Positions 25,722 through 33,996 are shown, counted from the first letter of the stretch. The stretch is DNA of 64,000 bases from GCA-2687025 sp964473525 (GCA_964473525.1 CAYYPK010000032.1:6185-70184), one strand, 5' to 3'. The notes: generated by a model from the letters alone, not told the origin. Program-made: numbers and translations.

Positions 25722-26528
25722 TCACGGCCGGGTGTCCGTGTTCACCGGCGGCTCGTCATTCCCCACGAACCGCTCGATCGTGTTGATGGTCGCGGGCTGC
25801 GTGCGGAAGTCGGCGACCCACGGCTCACGGAAGTACGCCTGTTTCTCACGCGGCAGGCCCCGCATGACAGCCGGCGGCGTCTTGAGGCGATGCCAATGCG
25901 TGGCGATGTGCGCGTAGGCGTGCAGGACGGCTATGCGAGGCGTGTCTCGCTGCCACACGGGACCGGCGTGGCATAGGTTCTCCGTGAAGAAGATCGCGCT
26001 CCCCGCCGGACAGTCGTAGCTTGTCAGATACTCGCTGCGCTCGCCGTCCTCGAGGGACATGTGGTCCGGGTGCATCGGGAAGTTCGACTTGTGGCTGCCA
26101 GGTATGAAGTGCGTCGCGCCGTCGGTCTTCGCGACGTCCGTTAGCTCGAAGACGACGCGCACCATACCAGCGTGGATGCGGCCATTGCTGGCGCGATACC
26201 CGAATATGGGGTCGGCCTGCTGGGAGCCGCCGCCGTGCAAGCCACCGTGGCTTTGCCCCTTCTCACGCCACACGTGCGAGCTGTTCTCTAGCCGGATGTC
26301 AGGCCCGATGATCTCGTGCAGCACCTCCAGCGCCTTTGGGTGGTCGATCAGCAGGCTGGCGGGCCCGCCAGGTACGGCGCGATGCTCTGGCGGCAGCGAC
26401 TCCGGGTCGTGGGCGATCCTGTCGATCTGCTCGACAATGGTCGCGGTTTCGCCGGGCGTGAGTATCGCCGGCCGCACGAGGAATCCCGTGAGGTCGAACC
26501 GAAACCGCTCTTCGTCCGTCATGGGCAT
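25722..26528 (-). CDS. Phytanoyl-CoA dioxygenase family protein, paralogue 2 of 3 (HxG metal site)
   Basis: 268 residues, no gaps relative to its neighbours and highly similar to both, so the cluster arose by tandem duplication. The site reads GLHGGGSQQADP where HxD is expected, with distal NLCHAGPVW and DTPRIAV. It differs most from the others around residues 82-96 (SSHVWREKGQSHGGL), close to the putative active site, and in the C-terminal tail, which suggests divergence of substrate rather than redundancy. AGGGAGACC lies upstream of ATG 26528; a second ATG two codons on is possible. It is 71 bases from paralogue 1 and 56 bases from paralogue 3. Confidence 0.9.
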   Translation of the reverse strand: MPMTDEERFRFDLTGFLVRPAILTPGETATIVEQIDRIAHDPESLPPEHRAVPGGPASLLIDHPKALEVLHEIIGPDIRLENSSHVWREKGQSHGGLHGGGSQQADPIFGYRASNGRIHAGMVRVVFELTDVAKTDGATHFIPGSHKSNFPMHPDHMSLEDGERSEYLTSYDCPAGSAIFFTENLCHAGPVWQRDTPRIAVLHAYAHIATHWHRLKTPPAVMRGLPREKQAYFREPWVADFRTQPATINTIERFVGNDEPPVNTDTRP

Positions 26529-26584
26529 GACGGTCTCCCTGTCCTGGGCTGGTGTCTGTGGACCGCTTCCTGCTATCTCTCTGG

Positions 26585-27391
26585 CTACGGCCGGCGATCC
26601 GTGTTCACCGGCGGCTCCTCGTTGTCAACGAAGCGGTCGATTGTGTTGATCGTGGCTGGGTTCGTGCGGAAGTCGGCGACCCACGGCTCGCGGAAGTATG
26701 CCTGCTTCTCCCGCGGCAGACCCGCCATCACCTCAGGCGGGAAAGGCAGACGGTGCCAGTGCGTGGCGAGATGAGCATAGGCGTTCAGGACGGCTATGCG
26801 TGGTGTGTCGCGCTGCCAGATCGGACCCGCGTGACACAGGTTCTCCGTAAAGAAAATCGCGGAACCCGCCGGACACTCGTAGCTCGTGAGAAACTCGCTA
26901 CGCTCCCCGTCTTCCAACGACATGTGGTCGGGGTGCATTGGGAAGTTGGACTTGTGGCTGCCGGGTATGAAGTGCGTCGCTCCATCGTCCTTGCCGATGT
27001 CCGTCAGCTCAAAGACGACGCGCACCATGCCCGCGTGGATCTGGCCGTTGTTCACGCGATATCCGAAGATGGGGTCTGCCTGCCGAGGGCCGCCGCCATG
27101 GAGTTCCCCGTGCCGATCGCCCTTCTCACGCCAGGCGAAGAACGAGTGCTCCAGGCGTACGTCAGGGGCGATGATTTCGTGCAGCACCTCCAAGACCTTC
27201 GGATGGTCGATGAGCACGCTAGCCGGTCCCCCAGGCACGGCCCGGTGTTCAGGCGGGAGCGACTCCGGGTCACGGATGATCCTGTCCAACTGGTCGACGA
27301 TGGCGGCTACCTCGTCCGCCGTCAGGATCGCGGGGCGTATGAGGTAGCCCGTCAGGTCGAATCGGAAACGCTCCTCGTCGGTCATTGCCAT
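26585..27391 (-). CDS. Phytanoyl-CoA dioxygenase family protein, paralogue 3 of 3 (HxG metal site)
   Basis: 268 residues and the promoter-proximal member of the triplet. Metal region ELHGGGPRQADPIFGYRVNNGQIHAGMVRVVFELTDIGKDDGATHFIPGSHKSNF, distal ENLCHAGPIW, Arg in DTPRIAV. As in the other two copies, Gly replaces the Asp of HxD. GGGAGAAGG is just upstream of ATG 27391, and the small palindrome at 27404-27418 overlaps the untranslated leader. It is divergent from the SAF-domain dehydrogenase gene. Confidence 0.9.
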   Translation of the reverse strand: MAMTDEERFRFDLTGYLIRPAILTADEVAAIVDQLDRIIRDPESLPPEHRAVPGGPASVLIDHPKVLEVLHEIIAPDVRLEHSFFAWREKGDRHGELHGGGPRQADPIFGYRVNNGQIHAGMVRVVFELTDIGKDDGATHFIPGSHKSNFPMHPDHMSLEDGERSEFLTSYECPAGSAIFFTENLCHAGPIWQRDTPRIAVLNAYAHLATHWHRLPFPPEVMAGLPREKQAYFREPWVADFRTNPATINTIDRFVDNEEPPVNTDRRP

Positions 27392-27403
27392 GCTGCCTTC
27401 TCC

Positions 27404-27418
27404 CTATCAGCGTGATAG
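27404..27418. repeat. Short inverted repeat between divergent oxygenase and dehydrogenase genes
   Basis: CTATCA-GCG-TGATAG, 6-bp perfect arms with a 3-base centre, 12 bases upstream of the paralogue 3 start codon and directly next to its ribosome site. It could be an operator controlling the oxygenase triplet or both divergent genes. No regulator gene is adjacent. Confidence 0.4.
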
Positions 27419-27495
27419 TCTGACCGCGTCGCCTGCCTACGAGTTCACCACGACGACCGTGGCCAAGCAACCGCGCCGCAGGGGAGGCCTCTGAG

Positions 27496-28872
27496 ATGAT
27501 CTATCGCCAACTGTTCCACAGGCTGGGAGTGGACCGAACGGTCGCGGTCGGCGTCATCGGGACCGGGCACTATGCCACCGCCGTTGTCACCCAGTCGGCG
27601 CACATCCCTGAGCTGCGCGTGTCCGTCGTCTGTGATGTGGATGTTGAGGCGGCAAGAGGCGCGTTCGAGCGCGCGGGAACGCATGACTACGTGGTGTGCG
27701 GGTCGTCGGCGCAGGCGTTGCGCGCCATCGAAAGTGGCAGACCCGCGATCGTGCAGGACGCCGACCACCTCATGTCTCTCCCCGTGGACGTGGTCGTTGA
27801 GTCGACCGGCATCGCTGAGGCCGCCGCGCAGCACGCTGCGGCGGCCATCGACGCCGGCAAGCACGTTGCCATGGTTAGCAAAGAGGCGGACGCGACCGTC
27901 GGCCCCATCCTGAAGCGGCGGGCCGACGATGCGGGGTTGATCTATTCCGCCGTGGACGGCGATCAGCACGGCCTGCTCATTGGGCTCGTCCAGTGGGCGC
28001 GGGATCTGGGGCTAGAAGTGCTGTGCGGCGGAAAGGCGCTTGCCTCGGACCTGGTCTATGACGAGTCAGCCAACTCGATCTCCGTGGGAGGCAGGAGCCC
28101 CGTTGGCGTGGACGATCCGTCGCTGTTCGCGCCGCGTTCGCCCGTGGACGCGCCCGATCTGGTTGGGCCGCGGCGTCAGGCCCTCGGCGCTCGCGGGGCC
28201 ATCCAGGGGTACGACATCACGGAGATGACAATCGCTGCCAATGCGACGGGGTTGACGCCCGACACGGACACGCTGCGGTGTCCTCCGACGCGCATACCAG
28301 AGATCCCCGAAGTAATGTGCCCCGAGGAGATGGGAGGCATTCTCACCGACCGGGGGGTCGCGGATTGCGTGACCTGCTTGCGCGGCCCTCACGAGGCGGG
28401 TCTAGGAGGCGGGGTGTTCGCGGTCGTGAGCTGCGAGAACGACTACTCGCGCGACATGCTCATGTCTAAGGGGCTCATCTCGAACAGCAGCGACACTGCG
28501 GCGCTCGTCTACCGTCCCTATCACCTGTGTGGGGTCGAGACGCCCATGACACTGATGGTCATGGGACTGCTAGGCGCGTCGACGGCCGCTGTGGACTACT
28601 TGCCGAGATACGACATCGTGGCCCGTGCGCGAGAGGACATGCGCGCCGGCGAAGTGGTTGGGTCGGATCACAGCCCGAAGCTGCGCGCGATCATGCAGCC
28701 AGCGCTCCCGGTGACGCCTGGCGACCCTATCCCTCTCCACATGGCGAGCGGGCGGCGCCTCGTGTGCGACGTCTCCGCTGGCGCGCCGCTTCTCGTTGAG
28801 ATGGTCGAAGAGCCTGCGGATTCCGCGCTGTGGTTCCTGCGGCGCGAACAGGACGCACGCCTCTTGCGCTGA
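27496..28872 (+). CDS. Homoserine-dehydrogenase-like NAD(P)-dependent oxidoreductase with C-terminal SAF domain
   Basis: 458 residues. The N-terminal Rossmann domain has VAVGVIGTGHYATAVV (GxGxxA-type), then VVVESTGIAEAAAQHAAAAIDAGKHVAMVSKEADATVGPIL, as in homoserine dehydrogenases and the COG4091 group. The C-terminus (about residues 385-458: YDIVARAREDMRAGEVVG...) is a SAF-like domain, the fold shared by antifreeze proteins, FlgA and altronate dehydratase. ATG 27496 has GGGGAGG upstream. Members are usually linked to sugar-acid or tetronate catabolism rather than threonine synthesis. Divergent from the oxygenase triplet; no other pathway gene follows. Confidence 0.87.
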   Translation: MIYRQLFHRLGVDRTVAVGVIGTGHYATAVVTQSAHIPELRVSVVCDVDVEAARGAFERAGTHDYVVCGSSAQALRAIESGRPAIVQDADHLMSLPVDVVVESTGIAEAAAQHAAAAIDAGKHVAMVSKEADATVGPILKRRADDAGLIYSAVDGDQHGLLIGLVQWARDLGLEVLCGGKALASDLVYDESANSISVGGRSPVGVDDPSLFAPRSPVDAPDLVGPRRQALGARGAIQGYDITEMTIAANATGLTPDTDTLRCPPTRIPEIPEVMCPEEMGGILTDRGVADCVTCLRGPHEAGLGGGVFAVVSCENDYSRDMLMSKGLISNSSDTAALVYRPYHLCGVETPMTLMVMGLLGASTAAVDYLPRYDIVARAREDMRAGEVVGSDHSPKLRAIMQPALPVTPGDPIPLHMASGRRLVCDVSAGAPLLVEMVEEPADSALWFLRREQDARLLR

Positions 28873-28875
28873 GGC

Positions 28876-29298
28876 TCAGGGCCGTCTACCGGCGAGGAAG
28901 CCGCTCACGACGGAGGACTTCGCGACGAGGGAAACCGCGCACGGCGCGACGTACCCAACGCACACACGGCAGGCGTAGGGGATTGGACACCTGTACAGCG
29001 CGTAGAACGCTGTTCCCATGACCGCCGAGATGATGAGCGCGGCACGCACCGAGAAGCGGCGGCGGTTCCACCAGGTGCTGAAACGCACGACCACCAACGG
29101 CACGGCGTATCCCACGAGCGGTGGCGCCCATGGGAAGCACGACAGGCAGACGTTCCCGAGCAGCAACGCGGTGCCGACGAACAGCGACGCGATGACGTGC
29201 CCTAACCATGGCCTGCGCCATGTGGGAGGGTCAGGGGCAGGCGCATCAGCGGCGTCGGCCTCGGGTAGGAATATCTCGTCGTCGTGTGGCGTCTGCAT
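28876..29298 (-). CDS. Small cysteine-rich membrane protein, function unknown
   Basis: About 140 residues from ATG 29298. An acidic N-terminal tail is followed by three or four hydrophobic segments (VIASLFVGTALLLGNVCLSCFPWAPPLVGYAVPLVVV, ALIISAVMGTAFYALYRCPIPYACRVCVGYVAPCAVSLVAK). Six cysteines lie in or between the spans (CLSC, RCPIPYACRVCVGYVAPC), suggesting disulfides or metal binding. No family is recognised. I see no clear ribosome site, so the start may be wrong; the frame stays open upstream. It converges with the dehydrogenase gene (3-base gap) and is divergent from the sigma-nuclease fusion. Confidence 0.55.
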   Translation of the reverse strand: MQTPHDDEIFLPEADAADAPAPDPPTWRRPWLGHVIASLFVGTALLLGNVCLSCFPWAPPLVGYAVPLVVVRFSTWWNRRRFSVRAALIISAVMGTAFYALYRCPIPYACRVCVGYVAPCAVSLVAKSSVVSGFLAGRRP

Positions 29299-29478
29299 GT
29301 TACGCGTGTAGGTTCCGAGGTGAGTTGTCGGCCGCCCCTGTCGGGAACGGCCCCGTGAGTTAGACCGACGCGCCGCCTCGGGGTATCGCCACGGCCTGCC
29401 GTACGGGGCGTCGCCAGAATAGCGGAAACCCAACTCGCCGCCACGGCCCCTATATATACAGAAGTACGGGACCCGCAG

Positions 29479-30591
29479 ATGTTGCGCAGTACCGATGGGT
29501 TGACGGACGTCGAACTCATCAAGCTATGCCGCGATGGTGACCACGGCGCGTTCAACGCGCTGGTGGGCAGGTACCAGCACCACGTCTACGGGCTCTGCAG
29601 CTACTTCGCTGGCGACTTCGCCGCGGCGCAGGATCTGGCGCAGGAGACTTTCGTCCGCGTGTACCTTGATCTGCACGCGCTTCGAGAGGTGGGGAAGTTC
29701 CCCGCTTGGCTTGGTCAGGTGACAACCCGTGTGTGTCGGCGGACGACGCGACGTCAGGCGAAGCATCGACACGACGATCTGGATGCTACGCCGGAGTCGT
29801 CGCTCGTCGACGAGGGAGCCCCGTCACCAGCGGAGGCGTCGGTGGAAAGCGAGACGCGAGCGCTCGTGGCGGCGCAGGTCGCGCGACTGCCGGAAGCTCA
29901 GCGCCTGGCGGTGACAATGCACTACATGGACGGTCTCTCGTACGCGGAAATCGCCGCGTTCCTGGATGTCCCGACGACGACGATAAAGAACCGCCTACAC
30001 CGCGCGCGCGGACAGCTGAAGAGGGGCCTGACAACCATGGTCGATAGCAGTTCTGGCGCCGGTCGCCTGCCCGCTGGATTCGCCGACGAGATCCTCCACG
30101 AGGCCGCTGTCGAGCGGATCGTGTGGCATCAGGCGGATGACGACGACGGCACGCAGGGCATGCCGGTGTTGGCGCTTGCCCGCAAAGGCAAGCCCGAGCG
30201 CCTCCTCCCAATCTGGGTTGGCATCGCCGAGGCGGCCGCGATTTGGTCAGCGATGAACGGCGACCCTCCTCTGCGTCCGATGACGCACGACCTGTTGGCG
30301 AACGTACTGGGAGCCGCCAACGCCACCGTGCGGCGCGTGGTCGTCTCGGACCTTGATGACCGCGTATACAAGGGCGTGCTGCTGATCGACTTCGACGGTG
30401 TGGTCAAGGAAATCGACTGCCGACCCAGCGACGCCATCGCCATCGCCGTTCGGACAAAGTCGCCCATCCTCGTCGCGGACAGACTCACCACGCGCGACGA
30501 TGCCTGGGCGCCCGCTGAGGAATTCGCCGAAGCGCTCGACCTCATGGTCGTGCCTGCGCGAGCAGCCGGGGACAGCGGCGAGGGGGCGTAG
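29479..30591 (+). CDS. ECF sigma factor fused to a bifunctional-nuclease (DUF151/BFN) domain
   Basis: 370 residues with two recognisable parts. Residues 8-80 are sigma region 2 (DVELIKLCRDGDHGAFNALVGRYQHHVYGLCSYFAGDFAAAQDLAQETFVRVYLDL) and about 125-185 are region 4 (RLPEAQRLAVTMHYMDGLSYAEIAAFLDVPTTTIKNRLHRARGQLKRGL). Residues about 205-345 are a BFN domain: LLPIWVGIAEAAAIWSAMNGDPPLRPMTHDLLANVLGAANATVRRVVVSDL...CRPSDAIAIAVRTKSPILVADRL, closely matching stand-alone DUF151 proteins. ATG 29479 lies 20 bases after TATATATA (29451-29458), so the leader may be very short. No anti-sigma gene is adjacent. The fusion suggests that the nuclease-fold domain replaces an anti-sigma factor as sensor or couples promoter choice to nucleic-acid binding; this is inference. 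Confidence 0.9.
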   Translation: MLRSTDGLTDVELIKLCRDGDHGAFNALVGRYQHHVYGLCSYFAGDFAAAQDLAQETFVRVYLDLHALREVGKFPAWLGQVTTRVCRRTTRRQAKHRHDDLDATPESSLVDEGAPSPAEASVESETRALVAAQVARLPEAQRLAVTMHYMDGLSYAEIAAFLDVPTTTIKNRLHRARGQLKRGLTTMVDSSSGAGRLPAGFADEILHEAAVERIVWHQADDDDGTQGMPVLALARKGKPERLLPIWVGIAEAAAIWSAMNGDPPLRPMTHDLLANVLGAANATVRRVVVSDLDDRVYKGVLLIDFDGVVKEIDCRPSDAIAIAVRTKSPILVADRLTTRDDAWAPAEEFAEALDLMVVPARAAGDSGEGA

Positions 30592-30700
30592 GGCCTCCGC
30601 GACCCGGTCGCGTTAGCATCACGCGCTGTAGACGCGCCCAAGAAGTCGCCGACACGTTCCCGCCCCCACGCGGCCTCACAGAGCGTCCGACCCGCGCCGC

Positions 30701-30773
30701 TCCTCCATACCAGTCTGGTATCATGCGTCCCAAGATGGTATCCTGTGCGCGAGTCACTGACCGGTATGGAGGA
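30701..30773 (+). promoter_or_regulatory. Leader with palindrome, GGTAT repeats and possible SD-sequestering hairpin
   Basis: Upstream of the lipoprotein gene: a perfect 15-bp palindrome ATACCAG-T-CTGGTAT (30707-30721); GGTATC repeated at 30717-30722 and 30737-30742; and an 11-bp inverted repeat, TCCTCCATACC (30701-30711) with GGTATGGAGGA (30763-30773). The right arm contains the ribosome site GGAGGA of the ATG at 30780, so pairing would hide it. It could be an operator, an RNA switch, or both. Confidence 0.5.
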
Positions 30774-30779
30774 CGGACC

Positions 30780-31403
30780 ATGCGCACGCCCTGTCACTTT
30801 CTGTTGGCCGTCTGGCTCGCCGCATCGGTAGCCGGTTGCGGGGCAAGCTTGGTGAACCACACCGCAACGACGGAGACCATCGGCACGCATCCGAGCTTCG
30901 TGGACGGAGACACCACGACATCCGGCACAACGGAGTTTCGGGGGCCGAGAGGCATCGGCCATCGCTCCGAGGCACTTGTAGAACTGGCGCAGCCACGGAT
31001 CCTGTCGAAGATGCTTGTGGATTCGCCTGATCTGCTGTCGTTCGAGGTGTTCACACGCGATCTGGGCACCCGGGAGTGGGTACCGCGGGCTTACCACCAG
31101 TCTTACAGGCCGTCCACGACTGGGCGGACGGAGGTGCGTCTCAAAGGGCAACCCCGATCCGACGCCGTTCTGCTACGTGTGCTCCGAACGGAGGGCGACA
31201 CGAAGAACCGGGCCAGGGCCCTGACCAGTATGGAGCAGGTGTATGGCGTCGCCACGGCGCGCAACGAGGGCGCGTACGGTCTCGAACTCGGGCGTCGCGC
31301 GGTAGACACCGTGCTGGCCAGGGCGATCTCTCGCGGTGAACTGTTGAGCGTCGCGACCATCCACGAGATAGCGCTCTTCGGCCCAGCCGAGAAACCAGAG
31401 TAG
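30780..31403 (+). CDS. Lipoprotein with a possible discoidin-like galactose-binding domain
   Basis: 207 residues. A lipoprotein signal (LLAVWLAASVAGC, lipobox SVAG-Cys) directs it to a membrane. The remainder is beta-rich; HPSFVDGDTTTSGTTEFRGPRGIGHRSEALVELAQPRILSKMLVDSPDLLSFEVFTRD resembles the start of F5/8-type (discoidin) carbohydrate-binding domains, in which 'DGD...W...VDL...I..I.I' strands recur. ATG 30780 has GGAGGAC upstream. It follows the sigma-nuclease fusion on the same strand after about 190 bases, with its own leader structure. Function otherwise unknown. Confidence 0.7.
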   Translation: MRTPCHFLLAVWLAASVAGCGASLVNHTATTETIGTHPSFVDGDTTTSGTTEFRGPRGIGHRSEALVELAQPRILSKMLVDSPDLLSFEVFTRDLGTREWVPRAYHQSYRPSTTGRTEVRLKGQPRSDAVLLRVLRTEGDTKNRARALTSMEQVYGVATARNEGAYGLELGRRAVDTVLARAISRGELLSVATIHEIALFGPAEKPE

Positions 31404-31456
31404 ACTACGCGCCGACACGTCCTACCGACGCTCCGAGGATGAGGAGGCGCGACGAC

Positions 31457-33955
31457 ATGCTACTTGGCCCACGCCACGTACGGCGGCTGACCTTTCTGCT
31501 CCCGGCCCTCGCTGTTCTGCTGTGCGCCCATCCCGCCTCAGCAGATGTAGTCCTGGCGTCCGTGTTCACGGACAGCATGGTTCTCCAACGCGATATCGCC
31601 GCGCCGGTCTGGGGCGGCGCCGACGCTGGCGAGGAGGTCTTCGTCGTGGTGGCCGGCCACGTCGAGTCGACCACCGCCGACGCGGACGGGAGGTGGCGCG
31701 TTGACCTGCCCCCGATGGCAGCGGGCGGCCCGCACACGCTGGTCGCGGAGGGGTCGAATCGCGTTGAGCTGACCGACGTGCTCATCGGCGATGTCTGGGT
31801 CGGCTCCGGTCAGTCCAACATGCAGTGGACGGTGTCGAACTCAGCCGACCCCGACGCGGAGATCGCCGCCGCCGACCATCCGAGCATTCGCCTGCTGTCG
31901 GTCCCTCGCAAGGTCGCGGGCGCCCCCGCGGACTCCGTCACCGCGACCTGGGTGGCCTGCAACCCGGCCTCGGTCGCCGGGTTCTCCGCGGTCGCGTACT
32001 ACTTCGGGCGCCATCTCCATCGCGAGTTGAACGTGCCGATCGGTCTAATCCACACATCCTGGGGTGGCACGCGAATCGAGGCGTGGATGAGCGCCGACGC
32101 AATGGCCGACCCAGACTACGCGCACGTGCTGACGGACTACGAGAAGCGCGAAGCGAAGTACGCCGAGGACCTCGCAGCCTACGAGAGTCTGCAGGCAGCC
32201 TGGATGACCGCCAGGGCGCTACCCGCCGATGAGAAGCCCACGCCGCCGCCCGCTGCCGGGTGGCCGCCCTGGAAAGTGGACACGTGGCCGCAGCGGCCTT
32301 CCGGGCTGTACAACGCGATGATCTCTCCACTGATGCCGTTCGCCATCCGGGGCGCCATCTGGTACCAGGGCGAGAGCAACGCCAACTCCGCCTATCGGTA
32401 CCGCAAGATGTTCCCCGCGATGATCCGCGACTGGCGCGACAAGTGGGGTCAGGGCGACTTCCCGTTCCTGTTCGTGCAGTTGGCGAACTTCACGTGGCCC
32501 ACGCTGGCGCCGCAGGACAACGCGTGGGCGGAACTGCGCGAAGCCCAACTGATGACGCTATCTGAGCCCGCAACGGCGATGGCGGTTGCCATCGACATTG
32601 GCAACCCCACGGACATCCATCCCAAGAACAAGCAGGAGGTCGGCAGACGGCTCGCGCTGGGAGCGCTGGCGAAGGCGCACGCGCGGGACATCCCGTACTC
32701 TGGCCCGCTCTACAAGTCAGCGCGGCGCGCGGACGGGTCGCTGTTCCTCACGTTCGCGCATAGCGACGGGCTCGTCTACAACGGGCGGGAACATGCCGAC
32801 CTCGAGGACTCGAGCGGGTTCGCCGTCGCTGGCGAAGACGGCGTATATCACTGGGCGGACGCGGAGGTCGTGTCCGCCGAACTGCGCGTCTGGAGCGACC
32901 ACGTCGACGAGCCCGTGTCCGTGCGGTACGGATGGTCGGCGAACCCTCCGTCGACGCTCTACAACGCGGCGGGGTTGCCTGCATCTCCCTTCCGCACGGA
33001 TGACGCGTCGGGCGTCACGGTCGTCGAGATTCCCCCGGCGCCCGAGAGCGGAACGGCTCCGGCCGCGACCATCTCGGCGGAATTCCCCTACGAGTCGCTG
33101 TACGTGGAGGTACTGGGCGAGCAGCTGCACTACGTTGACGAAGGTGAGGGGTCGCCGATCCTCTTCCTGCATGGCAATCCGACATCGTCGTACCTGTGGC
33201 GCAATGTCATGCCTTTCTTGCAGCCGTCGGGCCGCGTCATCGCCGTCGACAACATCGGTTTCGGGAAGTCCGCGAAGCCCGACGGCGACTACACGTTCGC
33301 GTACCACAGCCGATATATCGACGGCTTCATTGAGGCGTTGGGCTTGCGCGACATCACCCTCGTCGCGCACGACTGGGGTTCGGCCCTCGCCCTGCACTAC
33401 GCCTCTCGGCATGAGGCGAATGTCCGTGGCGTCGCCTTCATGGAGGCGCTGGTTCCGCCAGCCGCGCCCATCGCGGATCTGTCCGCCGCGCCGGAGGACA
33501 TGCGGGAGTTCCTGTCACTAATGCGCGGCCCCGTGCTCGGGCCGCAAGCCGTGATAGAAGCGAACGCCTTCGTCGAGGACATCCTGCCCAAGAACGTCGT
33601 GCGGAGCATGACCCACGCCGAGATGGAGGCGTATCGGGAGCCGTTCCTCGACCCGGCTACGCGAGGGCCGATCGTCGTCTGGCCTAATGAGATACCGGTC
33701 GAAGGGGAGCCAGCGGACACGACCGCGGCCGTCGATGCCTACGGGCGGTGGCTGATGGAGACGGACATGCCTAAGCTCCACGTCTATGTCGCACCGGGGG
33801 TGATCAACCCGCCGCGGCTTGTCGAGGCGCTTTCGGGCATGCTGAGCAATTACGAGACCGCATACGTTGGCCGCGGTCTCCATTTCATCCAGGAGGATCA
33901 CCCTGAGGCCATCGGGCGCGCGTTGGCTGACTGGTACAGGAGGCTAGCACACTAG
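31457..33955 (+). CDS. Secreted fusion of sialate O-acetylesterase and haloalkane dehalogenase
   Basis: 832 residues from ATG 31457 (AGGAGG upstream; an in-frame ATG at 31439 contains that ribosome site, so it is rejected). Signal peptide RRLTFLLPALAVLLCAHPASA. Residues about 25-540: SGNH-type sialate 9-O-acetylesterase with GDVWVGSGQSNMQW (Ser near 119), IWYQGESNANSAYRY and D-x-H in GNPTDIHPKN. Residues about 550-832: alpha/beta hydrolase of haloalkane dehalogenase subfamily II with HGNPTSSYLWRN (Asn), nucleophile Asp and halide Trp in HDWGSALAL, acid Glu in FMEAL, and base His in GLHFIQEDHPEAIG. The full dehalogenase catalytic pentad is present. The reading frame runs through the junction with no stop, so the fusion is real unless assembled wrongly. 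Confidence 0.9.
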   Translation: MLLGPRHVRRLTFLLPALAVLLCAHPASADVVLASVFTDSMVLQRDIAAPVWGGADAGEEVFVVVAGHVESTTADADGRWRVDLPPMAAGGPHTLVAEGSNRVELTDVLIGDVWVGSGQSNMQWTVSNSADPDAEIAAADHPSIRLLSVPRKVAGAPADSVTATWVACNPASVAGFSAVAYYFGRHLHRELNVPIGLIHTSWGGTRIEAWMSADAMADPDYAHVLTDYEKREAKYAEDLAAYESLQAAWMTARALPADEKPTPPPAAGWPPWKVDTWPQRPSGLYNAMISPLMPFAIRGAIWYQGESNANSAYRYRKMFPAMIRDWRDKWGQGDFPFLFVQLANFTWPTLAPQDNAWAELREAQLMTLSEPATAMAVAIDIGNPTDIHPKNKQEVGRRLALGALAKAHARDIPYSGPLYKSARRADGSLFLTFAHSDGLVYNGREHADLEDSSGFAVAGEDGVYHWADAEVVSAELRVWSDHVDEPVSVRYGWSANPPSTLYNAAGLPASPFRTDDASGVTVVEIPPAPESGTAPAATISAEFPYESLYVEVLGEQLHYVDEGEGSPILFLHGNPTSSYLWRNVMPFLQPSGRVIAVDNIGFGKSAKPDGDYTFAYHSRYIDGFIEALGLRDITLVAHDWGSALALHYASRHEANVRGVAFMEALVPPAAPIADLSAAPEDMREFLSLMRGPVLGPQAVIEANAFVEDILPKNVVRSMTHAEMEAYREPFLDPATRGPIVVWPNEIPVEGEPADTTAAVDAYGRWLMETDMPKLHVYVAPGVINPPRLVEALSGMLSNYETAYVGRGLHFIQEDHPEAIGRALADWYRRLAH

Positions 33956-33978
33956 CGTCGCATCCCGTGGGCCGCATT

Positions 33979-33996
33979 CCGCCCCCTTGCGGGCGG
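33979..33996 (+). terminator. Possible stem-loop terminator after the esterase-dehalogenase gene
   Basis: CCGCCC (33979-33984), loop CCTTGC, GGGCGG (33991-33996). It is a strong 6-bp GC stem but has no T-run after it, so it is either a weak intrinsic terminator or only an RNA-end-stabilising hairpin. Confidence 0.35.

Noticed and set aside
26552..27415. 287-codon plus-strand frame over oxygenase paralogue 3
   Set aside because: Antisense to a conserved enzyme; similar shadows occur over the other two paralogues because the copies are similar.
31439..31456. Earlier ATG for the esterase-dehalogenase fusion
   Set aside because: This stretch contains the AGGAGG ribosome site for ATG 31457, which starts a clean signal peptide.
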